From: Coniferiporia sulphurascens
Taxonomy: Eukaryota; Basidiomycota; Agaricomycetes; Hymenochaetales; Hymenochaetaceae
NCBI GenBank assembly: GCA_002794785.1
Contig: NBBA01000002.1
Span: 806,001 to 870,000, forward strand
Direction of reading: 5' to 3'
Length of the DNA stretch: 64,000 nucleotides
Under the pieces are notes generated by a model. The model saw only the letters and a list, made by a program, of their open reading frames with translations, was not told the origin of the DNA and did not search any database. The position numbers and the translations under genes were made by a program. Positions 45,560 to 56,417 of this stretch are shown one piece after another; positions within the stretch are counted from its first letter, which is position 1, and every line of letters starts with the position of its first letter.

Positions 45560-46868
45560 GGGCTTGGATGACAACGAAGCGATCGCCATCTTGCCCGTAT
45601 TCACCTTCTTTTTGTGGATCAACGCTCTCAAGCAACCGAATGCGTTCTTCGGAACGGGCGCCAGTCTCTTCTACTTCTACATGGTGGCTGCTTGGGGACG
45701 CTATGCGTTCATTACCAACATGATTCCCTTACACTTGTCAGTTCTCCTGCTCACGACTCGTTACTCCATTCACCTCTATGTGGCCTATTCCTCTTTGGTA
45801 CTCCCGTGAGTATGCGGGTGCCTTTCGTTGGCTTTCAATCCGTCCGCTCGAGTGAGCAAATAGCCATGCTGGGAGTCTTCGGCCTCCTTCAGCTCGTCGC
45901 TTTCACGGATCTTGTCCACTCGAATGTCTCCTCTAAACAGTTACAGGCATTGCTCTGCGCATCCGTCGTTGTGCTCAGCATAGCCGGTGCATTGGATTTC
46001 GGTGTCCAAACCATGAACAGATCGATTGCACAATAGACGGATCGATTTTACTCTCTGTAGGACACAGGCTATGCAAAGAAAATACATTCCTATCATTGCC
46101 TCTGTCTCAGAGCACCAGCTAACCGCCTGGCTGTAGTTCTTCATGGACTTGCACTTCCTCATCGTACTCTTCTCTACGGGTGTTTATCTCTGCTTTAACG
46201 AATTGCGTGATGAACATGTCTTTGTGATAATTTACGCACTCGTGGCAAGCTATTTCACTGGCGTCATGGTTAGGCTTATGCTCACACTCACGCCCTGTGT
46301 ATGTGTCACTGCTGCAGTCGCACTCTCGAGTCCATTTGAACGGTACATGGACCCTGTTGAGCTGGATAGTGAGGTATCTGAGGAGGAGACGAAGAGCGTC
46401 GCTGATTCCAGCGAGTCGTCGGCCGTTATTCCATCTACTCCGTCCAAAAAGACCAAGAAGTCTGAAATGTGTTGGCGTCCTCGTCTGGCAACCTTTTTTT
46501 GTCCAAACCCGCAAACCTCCTCCCGGGTGAGGGAGACAAAGAGAGCCTGAGGGGCATTCTTGGGCTCTACACACGCTTGGTTGTGATCATGAATGCGCTT
46601 ACGATGCTCTATACATTTGTTCTGCATTGTACGTGGGTTATTGCTGATGCATACTTGTCACTGTCCGTTGTACTTTCCTCGAACAATCCCGACGGATCGA
46701 AGCACATCATCAACGATTACCGCGAGGCTTACTACTACCTTAGACAGAATACTCCGGAGACGGCATCCATCATGAGCTGGTGGGACTATGGCTACCAGAT
46801 TGCCGGTTTTGCGGGCAGGCCAACACTCGTTGAGAACGATGATACGTGAAACAATACTAGTAGTAAGT
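45560..46868 (+). pseudogene. Broken copy of STT3, catalytic subunit of oligosaccharyltransferase
   Basis: Pieces follow the order of STT3: DDNEAIAILPVFTFFLWI, FYFYMVAAWGRYAFITNMIP, RVPFVGFQSVRSSEQIAML, LYGCLSLL/VYLCFNELRDEHVFVIIYAL, VMVRLMLTLTP and MSWWDYGYQIAGFAGRPTL, the last with the conserved WWDYG motif. The first part of the protein is absent and so is everything after ENDDT. Trp codons are replaced by stops (YSL-stop-DTGYA; DDT-stop-NNT), and the frame shifts near 45800 and 46075. No introns interrupt it, so it could be a processed or fragmentary copy. It cannot encode the enzyme; a working STT3 must lie elsewhere in the genome. Confidence 0.8.
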
Positions 46869-47494
46869 TTTGTCTTTTTCCTATTCCATGGACTTACACA
46901 ATCCCGTGCAAACATGACGTTGATCACATGCTTGTTCTCTTCGTTGGCCACTAGGTTACCTGTTATATAAGCTTATCCTCGATTTTAAAATGTAACATAT
47001 TTTATTAGAAGATTACATTCATTAATATTGTCCCTAACAAAGGTATCGGGCCCTGTCATTATTCTCAATATGGCTTGTAGCAGCGCCGATAACTCCCACA
47101 GTCCAGTGACCATTATTCCCAATAGTGTATAATGACTAATGTATCCCCCCATCAAGCAAGACCCTGTAACTCTTATCCCAATCAAATTTTTCGGTTGTGA
47201 TCCTATTCCCCAAGGGGATGGGGTGATGGGATTCCTACCGAAGCAACAACACTCGCAACTTGCATCAGAGTCCCACGTACTTTGCCGAGTATCTTCACCT
47301 GCCTTTCTATGGTTTTTTGCTTTATCCGGTGGGCTTTCGGTGTCGTTTGCTCCGACGCTTACTTCCTCTTTGTAATATGCTTGCTCTTGACAGTCAGCAC
47401 CCGAACTCGACGTCACGTCGTCATTAATTCTACAGCGCGGTGCGGAAAACGCATACATGTACTAGCCGTGGCATGCCTTCGCCTGGACTTACTG
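46869..47494. other. Intergenic and left part of the second module
   Basis: I see no gene. From about 47420 the sequence parallels the upstream region of oxidoreductase copy 1. Confidence 0.45.
47040..47055. repeat. Direct repeat right of the STT3 relic
   Basis: Exact second copy of AAGGTATCGGGCCCTG from 45208-45223. Both are followed by TCATTATT within a short distance. Confidence 0.6.
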
Positions 47495-47500
47495 TATAAA
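47495..47500 (+). promoter_or_regulatory. TATA box of oxidoreductase copy 2
   Basis: TATAAA lies 60 bases before the ATG at 47560. The aligned place in copy 1 (39227-39232) reads TACAAG. Confidence 0.45.
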
Positions 47501-47559
47501 CCTTCCGCAAACTAATTCGATACCAAATATCTCTTCACTCCCTTATTGTACCCCTGAAA

Positions 47560-48812
47560 ATGAAAGCGATCATTTCAGTCAGTCTCGGCAACGTCGAGCT
47601 TGGTGAGATCGATGTTCCCAAGCCGGGGCCCAACGAGATACTGGTCAAGGTCGTAGCCGCCGCTCAGAATCCCACAGACTGTAATCTCGTTCCTTTCTAG
47701 TTCCATTTCACAGTCCTCACGATTACCATAGGGAAGACTGCCGACAACCATGCTTTCCCAGGAAGCGTCCTAGGCTGCGACTATTCTGGCATAGTCGAAG
47801 AGCTTGGCCCGGAGGTCACTGACGAAACGCTGAAGGTCGGTGACCGTGTTGCCGGTATTGTGCACGGAGGTCCGTCCGCCCTTTCCTTAAACATTAGCCT
47901 AGCATCTTTAATCCATTGTTAGGTGCCTATCGAAACGGAGCATATTCGGAGTACCTCGTAGCCCCTGCGGCCCTTACGATCCGAATTCCCGATTCTTGGT
48001 CATTCGAGCAAGCTGCGCAACTCGGAGTCGCTGGCCTCACTGCTTCCATGTGTTTTTACTACGCACAGGACTTGCCCTCGCCTCTTGCACCTACTACAAC
48101 ACCGACAGACATTCTTGTTTGGGGCGGTTCATCCTCTGTAGGGCAGTACACCGTGCAGCTCGCGCATCTTGCAGGTTTACGCGTCATTGCGACTTCATCT
48201 CCACGAAACTTCGACCTCCTTAAATCACTCGGTGCGGATCTCGTGTTCTCATATTCGGATCCGGAGACTCCTTCGAAGATTAGGGAGGCAACAGGCGGAA
48301 AGCTGAAACACGTAGTTGATTGCATTAGCGAAGGTGATACGCCAGATAAAATCGCTCAATCGGTCGGTGACGAAGGTGGTGACGTCAGCATCATATTGAT
48401 GTACAAGTCGAAGAGGGAAGACGTTAGAAACAAGTTTGTGTTGGCTTACATGCTTACGGGAAAAGTGAGCTAGCATACGTACATTCGGGAAGGAGATGCT
48501 TACGTTCCTTCATCTCACAGGCAATCGAAATCCCTATCAAACTTGCCGCCGACCCCGAACAGCACGCATTTGGAATCAAGGCGTCGAAGTTACTCAGCGA
48601 AGTACTTAAGTCTGGAAAACTCAAACCTGGTCCGATAAAGCTTATGCCAAATGGACTGGCGAGTGTCAAAGAAGGATTTGAATATATGCGCAGCGGAAAG
48701 GTAGACACTGCAAATCCGGAGATATTCCTGCGAAGACTAATTACCTATGATTGCGCCCAAACAGGTCAGCGGGGAAAAGATTATTTACCGCATCTCCGAC
48801 ACGCCGTTGTAG
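47560..48812 (+). CDS. MDR-family oxidoreductase, copy 2
   Basis: Five exons (47560-47680, 47732-47869, 47923-48464, 48521-48700, 48765-48812) join to 342 residues. All internal exons have the same length as in copy 1. The predicted enzyme is nearly identical to copy 1 in the cofactor half ([19 protein letters not shown]); visible differences are few, for example SMCFYY for SMCLYY and AYMLTGK for GYMVLGK. The upstream ATG used in copies 1 and 4 is changed here (ATTGTA), so translation should begin at MKAII. A relic of the tRNA follows instead of an intact one. Confidence 0.9.
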
Positions 48813-48899
48813 ACAGCACAGCACGGGGAAGGATGTGTACTATAAATAAAAAGAAGTCAGATACTTTAAAAGTTCTGGGATAATATGAGCGTCCAAATT

Positions 48900-48948
48900 A
48901 TTATTATGGTGCTCGCCGTGACGGTCTAACTAATCGAGCTAACCGTGC
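48900..48948 (-). pseudogene. tRNA-Ile relic
   Basis: At the place where copies 1, 3 and 4 carry tRNA-Ile, the sequence GGTCTAACTAATCGAGCTAAC still matches the 5' half (D-arm side). The anticodon loop is scrambled and the B box is missing. It cannot be a working tRNA. Confidence 0.7.
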
Positions 48949-49349
48949 TAGTGTTATGGTCAGGAGGTATACCTACGGAACTTTGGTGTCAGGAAAAACC
49001 TGAAATACGAGATAATGTGAATACAAATTTCTCCACATGACCCTCGTCTGCTGGCTGTGCCCAAACCTGGGCCGTCACCACGACACACTCAGCTGAACTC
49101 GGAAACCGGACAATACATTTGCACTGCTGGAACGTTACTTATAACATGTTCTCGCATTCACATACATTACACTCGCTATGTTTCCGTCATCTCGTAGTTA
49201 TCAATGAATACATCAGCCTTTCGTCCGTGTTCAATTGTAACTCCCCTGTCACGAGGACAGCCCGAGGAAACAGGTAGGCCCCCAATTACTCTTCACAAGG
49301 GTTGAACACATGATCTCCCTCGGACTTTACTGTAGTAGATGCCAGGGAA

Positions 49350-50949
49350 TTACTTCTTTACCCAATGTTCGCCCAAAAACTCCCGCAGATCTTCGACATA
49401 TTCTTTCGGGCTATCCATTGCGGGAAAGTGCCCGCCGTTTGGATGCTCTTAAAATAAAGAGGGTAGTCAAGGTCCACAGATAGGGTAAAGTATAAAAGAA
49501 GCCGGAGACTTTATCGAGAATATCGACTAACCTTTGAAATACACTAGGCCAGGAGCAAACATTTCCATTTCTGCTTTTATAATCGTCCCGAGCTCAAACG
49601 GCTACAACAAGACACATGTATGCGCGTCAGCGACAGCACAAAAAACGGCATGCTCCACTGACAAAAGATGAGTAACCGATTATGCCCTTCACTGGCGGCT
49701 GTTCAAGGATACCCTGCCGAGTGAAGCCGCTTAGCTACATTCCATGAAAACAGTAATATTCCGAACCTGGTTGTATATTACCACAGAAGTTGCGAAAGAG
49801 CCGCTTAAATAGTACAGGGCGACGGTGTCGAGTATGTCCTGTGGGCTGACACGGTCTGGGTCGGACCATGCGTAAATTTTCTCCCCGATGTACGCTAGGA
49901 CAGCAAGTGGAGAAGAGGCAATTGCCAGTCCAATCGTAAAAGGCTGTGTATCGAGTTTTGCAGTCCATTTCGTACATAGAGGGAGTCAAATAGCGCGACG
50001 AACCTTGGTGTTCTGGAGAATGGAATACCCTCTTCCAGTCAAGGCATGTTCCTGACGGCGCTTAATAACGCGTTTTTCGTAATCGGTCTGATTCGAAGCG
50101 TCCAAATCTGGTGCAGGTCGTGCTACGAACATATTGAAATGTGACACTAGGAGTGACTCGGGGAAAAGGCTCCCCATGATCCGCAGGAAAAAGTATCCCT
50201 TAAAAGAGTGGGATTAGCAAAAATGCTAATAATCTAGCTATTGAGTTTGAAGGGGGTGGGGAGTGGGTGGATAAGTTTGGACACATACCCAATCTCCACC
50301 TTGACCCGCATACGTCTTGTATCCGAGTACCATAGTCATAAGCCCATGGTACACGCGTGCGGTATCCTCAGGACTCCATCCATCACGCCTCGGAAGAGTT
50401 GAGAGAAAATATCCCGGAATCGATGGTACAACAACGTTGAAACTGTGAAAGGATTAAAGGAAATTCGTTTATGTAGTAGTTTCGAACTCACGCGGGAAGA
50501 TTGTCGCTCGGCGGGTTTACCAGGGGATCAATCACCTTATTAAAGTCAAAGAATGTCCCTATGTTTGCTCAGTCAGTCGCGTCCTCCTGTATTCAATCGA
50601 CAAGAATCTCACCCGGCCATCCATGCAGGAGGATTAACGGAATCGCATCGCTCCGTGCACTTTTCACATGTATGTAATGCAAGTCCAGTGCATCACCTTC
50701 ATGTTCATAATGAACCAGATAGTTATCGAAGCGCGCAATCTTCTGCTCGAGGACATTCCAGTTCCACTCTGTTTCGAAACGCGTCTTAAGGTTCTTCAGA
50801 TACGCGTAGTCGATACCAAGTTTCCAAGGTTCAGCGGAATCGATAGGAGCCTGGTCGGGAAAAGGTGAGGCCCTAAGCAGGGTCAGCATGTTCTCCACAG
50901 CTGAGGGGCTGTATTTAACTTCGATACGCTTCGGGATACTGAATGCCAT
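49350..50949 (-). CDS. Epoxide hydrolase, copy 2
   Basis: Eight exons (50613-50949, 50492-50558, 50289-50442, 50004-50198, 49767-49943, 49663-49713, 49532-49601, 49350-49447) have exactly the lengths of copy 1 and join to 382 residues with no internal stop. HGWPG, GQGGDW and GGHFPAMD are kept. Changes cluster in exon 4 (MFVARPAPDLDASNQ against MFSEPPASDSEAPKY) and exon 6 (GILEQPPVKGIIG against GNFAQWPVKGKIG). All exon lengths and catalytic motifs survive, so selection has probably acted on both copies. Homology with copy 1 stops a few bases upstream of the ATG. Confidence 0.9.
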
Positions 50950-51436
50950 ATTGCTATACTGAATAATAATTGCTCAAGTCGTCCAGTGGGCTTTCTTCGT
51001 TGTTTCCTTTAAAGTTGTCGCTTTTGAAGCCAGAGGTTGTGGATCAAGAGTGGGCTGTACTACGACACGCTTTGACTTATCAACCCCACTGTGTTTATGG
51101 CTTACCCTCGCTCTATGCGGTAATCGGGGTTCCAGCAGAAAAGATGCCACGCTCGGCTGGGAACCTTGTCACCAAGCATGACTCTGAATTCCGTGATTAC
51201 GTCTGCTTACCACGAACCTAAAGTCGGTAATAATTGGACACGTGCCTCACCCACTTTCTAAATTTAGTCGACGATCTCGGACTTCGATGTTCCGATTTAT
51301 GCTTCTGTAGTAGATACGGAGTCATTAATCCGCGGGTCCGACATACTGCGGTACAAGAAGTACAAGAAGCGCCCTCATTTCTTTTACCACAAGCCTCTTG
51401 GCAAAAAAACTAAATACATACCTGTACCGTTCTCTC
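50950..51436. other. Intergenic
   Basis: No gene is seen. The last 60 bases resemble the sequence upstream of oxidoreductase copy 1, so the third copy star­ts to align here. Confidence 0.4.
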
Positions 51437-52430
51437 ATGGCACACTAGTCATCTTTAGGCAGGGACCGGAAGTGTCTAAAAGTTGATGACCGTATTGTCG
51501 GTTCTGAGTAAAGAGGTCTGTCAATTATCCCCAAGTTGCTGTTTCAAGTTATTCATTTCGCTCCTCGCTACCGTCGCAATTATCTATTGAATGCGCATTA
51601 TCTCGTTACCCCCGCGGCTTCAAAATGATTCGAATTCTTGCTTGTGGACGCTCGAGCAAGCTGCGTAGCCCAGATGCGTGGCCCAGAGTTGCATGCGTCA
51701 CTGTCTGTATATATTTCTAATATTCGCGAAAATAACTCCTGTCCCTTGCTTTTACCACAACGCCAATGGACATTCTCATTCGGGGCAATATATCCTCCAC
51801 GGTATGGTACAGCATTCAGCTCGTTCATCTTGCTCGCCTACAAGCTCTTGCGATCGCGTTGCAACACATCTTAGATCTCCTTAAATATCTCAGCGCAGAT
51901 CTCACGTTCTCGGACCCGGTGACTCCTGCGAAATTAGGGGTGGGAGTGGCGAGCGGAAAGCTTAGACACGCGGTTAACTGTGCCGGCAAAGGGACGTCTT
52001 CATAAATCATGAAACCGATCGAGGACGAGTACGGAGACGCGAGCATTGAGTCCCTTGAGTGGAGAAGATAGAGAACGTCGGCATTAATCTCGTTTCAAGT
52101 TTGATGTACATGCCTTTGGTGGAAGTATATCGACCATATGTTCTCTAAGGAAAACTATATACGCTTGCCGAACACCTACCTTGTCTTCAGCCAGTTGCAC
52201 TCCATACCAAACTTTCCGCTAGTTCTGAGCAGCTCCCTTTAAAGTCAAATGGTGAAGCTACTTATTAACAAAGCTCTTGGATAGGGAAAATCAAACATGG
52301 GTCAGTTAAAGTTGAGCTAAATGGACCTGCAAGAAGGACTGAAATGCACGCATAGGGAAAACTCATAATCAATTACTCCTGATTTTTAATTCATACGTCT
52401 GACAGGAGAAGATCGGACTCCTGACGTACG
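51437..52430 (+). pseudogene. MDR-family oxidoreductase, copy 3 (decayed)
   Basis: The aligned start reads ATGGCACACTAG, a stop four codons in. Matching remnants follow: KVDDRIVGSE for [20 protein letters not shown] for [25 protein letters not shown] for [29 protein letters not shown] for [14 protein letters not shown], and a piece like [14 protein letters not shown] near 52300. Exon 1 and much of exon 2 are lost and there are many stops and indels. A tRNA-Ile lies 34 bases beyond, as in the other copies. Confidence 0.85.
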
Positions 52431-52463
52431 GACATCAGATGTGGCCATGTAACGAAAAAACTC

Positions 52464-52537
52464 TGGCCCGTACGGGGGTCGAACCCGCGACCTTGGCGTT
52501 ATTAGCACCACGCTCTAACCAACTGAGCTAACCGGCC
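52464..52537 (-). tRNA. tRNA-Ile(AAU), copy 2 in the window
   Basis: All 74 bases are identical to the gene at 40704-40777. It has anticodon AAT, intact A and B boxes, and six T on its strand as terminator. Confidence 0.96.
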
Positions 52538-52992
52538 TTGAAAATGTGTCGCTTAAAATAATATTTAAACATAAACATGTAATAAGTCCCCCATAAAGAA
52601 CATATCGAGATTTGCTAGTACTCTCTATTCTCAGACACATACTCCCGTGCACGTCTCCTCCTAAAAAATTCACTCTTCGTTGTTAGAATGCTCGTGGCCC
52701 TGTGAGATATACTCAAGCGGTGTTCCCAATTTTCATCGGTAAAATACTGTGAATTTTATTTTGAAACATTTTGGTAACATCAAATTTGTTAACATTGCAA
52801 GTCCGCACAGAAGATTGTCAATGAATGTCCGAAGAGGAAGAGGGGTCTGTGCATATAAGGACTTCCGTATCCATACCACGGTGACCTTTAACAGCTCTTT
52901 CTGTAAGTAAAAACCCTTGTCAGACGTTACAATCAGTTTATGTGGCTTCATTCCTCACAGCTTAGTGTGACAGCACATGAGACGGATCGTGA
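52538..52992. other. Intergenic, no gene seen
   Basis: AT-rich, only short frames. This holds the 3' flank of the cerato-platanin gene. Confidence 0.5.
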
Positions 52993-53403
52993 TCACAACC
53001 CGCACTGGGACGCGTCGACTTGTGTGGCGGTGACCTGTACCACGCCGTCGTGCACCGCCTGTCCATTCGTGAGTGTATCGAGCGCCTCTTGCGAGAGGTT
53101 GAACCCGTCGCCGGCGTGGTCGATCGCGGTGACGAAAATGGTATTTCCCGTGCCCGCGAATGTGAGACTCCAGCAGGTACCGCAGCTTGCAGAGCCAAAA
53201 CCTGCGATTGCGGACGCACCGCCGATGTTCGGGAATGTCGGAAGGTCACCAAATGTCGCGAAGCTGGTTGCGAGGTTCGAGCATGCGACGGTATCCATAG
53301 AGCCAGCGGCGTTGTCGTAGGTGTTGTCAAACGATGCGGGGACCGTCGCGAACGCGGAGGCAGCGAAAAATAGGAGCGAAGAGACGGAAGTCGAGAGTTT
53401 CAT
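52993..53403 (-). CDS. Cerato-platanin family secreted protein
   Basis: A single exon of 136 codons with an ATG at 53403. A signal peptide (MKLSTSVSSLLFFAASAFA) is followed by SFDNTYDN. The four cysteines occur in VACSN, SCGTCW and QCGL and form the two usual disulfides. VTAIDHAGDGFNLS and the end DASQCGL match cerato-platanins in order and length. These are small expansin-like wall or chitin-binding proteins of fungi, and some act as elicitors in plants. Nothing here shows which role this one has. It lies inside the inverted repeat formed by oxidoreductase copies 3 and 4. Confidence 0.93.
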   Translation of the reverse strand: MKLSTSVSSLLFFAASAFATVPASFDNTYDNAAGSMDTVACSNLATSFATFGDLPTFPNIGGASAIAGFGSASCGTCWSLTFAGTGNTIFVTAIDHAGDGFNLSQEALDTLTNGQAVHDGVVQVTATQVDASQCGL

Positions 53404-53522
53404 GGCTTTGAACGAGGTTAGGAAGCAAGAAAAGGATACGGCAGAAATGTCAAGCAGGACAACGAGAGCAAGATGAAGACAAGTCTCAAGCTCTGGCTGT
53501 TCAACTAGTTTAGTCCCTCAGC

Positions 53523-53529
53523 TTTTATA
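53523..53529 (-). promoter_or_regulatory. TATA box of the cerato-platanin gene
   Basis: TATAAAA on the minus strand lies about 120 bases upstream of the ATG. Confidence 0.45.
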
Positions 53530-54868
53530 CACAATGAAGACCTTGCATATTGAAATTCTCCGGTACGTATCCATGCCCGCGCTGGGAATGCCGATGCGCC
53601 ACTTCATCGAACCGAGGTCACCAGACGCAGGTCTCTCATACCGGTGCTCCTCAGCCGCTGGCAGATCACCAGGCGCGAGAGAAAACTGCAAAGATGCGCG
53701 GCGATCAGACGGAACGCTTTGTTGGCAATTAGAACGAAGTATGAAAAGAGGAGAGAAGAACCGCTTGCCGCCAAGACAGGATGCTCTTCGGCGGAGAAAT
53801 TCAACCGTAGCACACGTAGCCGAGGCCGAGTTTAGAGTCGCGCTTGAAATAGACAGTATCTTCGGCATAAGATCTACGCCCACCGAAATAATTGCACTCC
53901 AAGGTCACCTCAAGGTCCCATTTTCTGGTCCCCTCCAGAGGTACGCACTTATTCGTAAACTTCGTTGTTCTTCCTCGTCGATCTGTGATTGCTCGAGCCA
54001 AAACAACTTACCATAACTTGAATACCGAACTCCAATTGGCCTCTGAGTATCAAGGAAGTCAGGTTATCTTCTCAAGTACATCATAATTGTCGTTAGAGAA
54101 GTACTGTCGGAATCCCACGATCATGAACATTGTAAGTTGCACGGTCACGTGCCGTCGGACAATACAGGCTGCGCACTTTAGCAAGCCCTTTTCGGGGGTC
54201 TATTACACTTGACATGGGGCCTTGAAGGGGCTCGCTTGGAATGGCTTCTCCATGGTGGCCTGCACCGGGAAGATAATCTTGGATTACGTTGGAAACTAAA
54301 GCTTTCGTCCGAGTCATACGCACATGTATTACTTCTCAGCATTCAATGTAAGATATTTCGAGGTGTTGCATCGCAAGAGCATATATGCAGGTATCTATTG
54401 CCAGTGTACAACTAAAACTTCAAAGATGCAGTCGCATAGTCGAGATTACCAAATCATAACTCCAACACCTAACATCCGCGCCAAACCCAGTGCAATACTG
54501 AAGTTGAAGTAGGACTCAAGTAAATGGTATTTGACCACTGAGGACTACCCCACCCCTTGTTATTTTCGCAGTTATTTGGGGCTCAGAATGTTCGCGTGGG
54601 TTTAGCACCTTAAATAAAATTCCAAAATACTGACGCATTCAACGGCATCGTTATTGTGAATCGACGTATTTACATTTGAAATTATGTAAGACGACTTACA
54701 TAGGCAAAAGGTTACCAAGTCCACTGGAATCATTTTGTCAGTGTTGGTTAACTGTGGACAAAAGTTTCAATTGCAAGGACAGCTTCCCCGCTTATTCCGA
54801 GTCGGCCAAGTTTGCACGTTTAGCCACGTCCGTTTTTTGTGGTGATCTTTATGGAACCAAGAATTTAT
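53530..54868. other. Stretch without a recognised gene
   Basis: A minus-strand frame (53801-54001) containing LEVTLECNYFGGRRS looks partly protein-like, but has no partner exons I can place. The remainder shows nothing. Confidence 0.35.
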
Positions 54869-54942
54869 GACCGGTTAGCTCAGTTGGTTAGAGCGTGGTG
54901 CTAATAACGCCAAGGTCGCGGGTTCGACCCCCGTACGGGCCA
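54869..54942 (+). tRNA. tRNA-Ile(AAU), copy 3 in the window, with acceptor-stem change
   Basis: Identical to the other two genes except that base 2 is A instead of G, giving an A-C mismatch opposite C71 in the acceptor stem. Anticodon, A box, B box and a six-T terminator are intact. It is oriented opposite to the other two and converges with oxidoreductase copy 4. Confidence 0.93.
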
Positions 54943-55129
54943 GTTTTTTGTCCCTACGTTTGTTTTCTTAACTTCGTAACTAATCCTTGCCTCATAAAAA
55001 TAATATCTTTACTAAACGGTGATTACTTCACTCTCTTTACTCTACACTGCCTGCGACTTTCATTTCGGATTCGAACTTCATCCTGGAACATTATTTTATA
55101 GTCCTGTGCACACCCGATTCGGTTTGTAC

Positions 55130-56417
55130 TCATGGCGGGGTGTCAGAGATGCGGTACGTGATCTTCTCTCCGCTGACCTGTTCGGACAAAAAAACATATG
55201 TATATCAGATACGGCCATGGCACAACAATATTTTTTAATCATTCTTACCTTTGCGTTACGCATATACTCTAGTCCATCTTTGACACTTGCAAGTCCGCTA
55301 GGCATGAGTTTGATTGGATTTGACTTAATTTCCCCCAAATCGAGTAGTTTATTGAGTAGCTTCGCCGCGTTAATGCCGAATGCGTGCTCCTCAGGGCTGG
55401 CAGAAAGTTGTAATGGAATCTCGGTTGCCTAGGATAAAGCGCGGGGTCAGGAGCCGGGAATATTTTCTCCTCGGAAGGAACATAATATCATACTTTCCCC
55501 AAAAGCATATAGCTCAGCACAAATTTACTCCTGACGTCCTCCCTAGTTGAGTTTCCCATTAGGATGATACTTACGTCTCCGCCCTCATCGCCGATTGCCT
55601 GGTCAATTTGGCCGAAGGTGTCCCCCTCACTAATACAGTCCACCGCGTGCTTTAACGCACCTTTAGTCGCTTTCTTTATTTTTGCAGGCGTCTCTGGGTC
55701 GGCGTAAGAGAACACGAGATCCGCGCCGAGCGACTTAACGAGGTCAAAGTTGTGAGGGGACGCGGTCGTGATAACTCGCAGGCCCGCAAGATGCGCGAGT
55801 TGGATAGCGTACTGTCCCACGGAGGGCGAGCCACCCCAAATGGGTATGTCCGTTGGGATTGTGGTAGGTGTAAGAGGCGAGGGTAGGTTCTGCGCATAGT
55901 AGAGACACATGCACGCAGTGAATCCCGCGATCCCGAGTTGTGCAGCCTGTTCGAATGTCCAGGAATCAGGAATTCTGATCGTGAGAGCCGCGGGAGCCAC
56001 AAGGTACTCTGAGAACGCGCCATTTTGGTAGGCACCTGCAACAGGTGCGTGAATGAATAAAAAGCATTGTGGTTCGAAAGGAGCAGATGAACCTCCGTGC
56101 ACAAACCCGGCAACGCGGTCGCCACTCTTGAGCGTTCCGACGGGCACTTCCGAGCCAAGTTTCTCGATTATACCAGAATAGTCGCAGCCTATGATGTTGC
56201 CTGGCAAGGGGGTATTGTCAACGGTCTCCCCTGTGGCAAGTGTGAGAGCTCGTGAGGAGGATTGAACAGGAGAAATATTTCAGTCTGTAGGATTCTGGGC
56301 AGCAGCGATAACCTTGACAAGTATCTCTGCAGGCCCTAGCTGAGGAACACCGACCTCGCCTAGTTCAACTTTTCCTGCACCAACAGAGATGATAGCCTTC
56401 ATTTTGATAGGTCCCAT
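55130..56417 (-). CDS. MDR-family oxidoreductase, copy 4 (splice donor of intron 1 changed)
   Basis: The exons (56282-56417, 56093-56230, 55494-56035, 55249-55428, 55130-55177) have exactly the lengths of copy 1, giving 347 residues from [48 protein letters not shown] and the end EKITYRISDTPP are intact. The intron 1 donor reads ACT/GAAATA where copies 1 and 2 have ACT/GTAAT, so the expected GT is GA and translation would stop right after NPTD unless a GA-AG intron is used. The protein is more diverged than copies 1 and 2, hence older. It is either a very young pseudogene or a non-canonical splice case. Confidence 0.75.
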
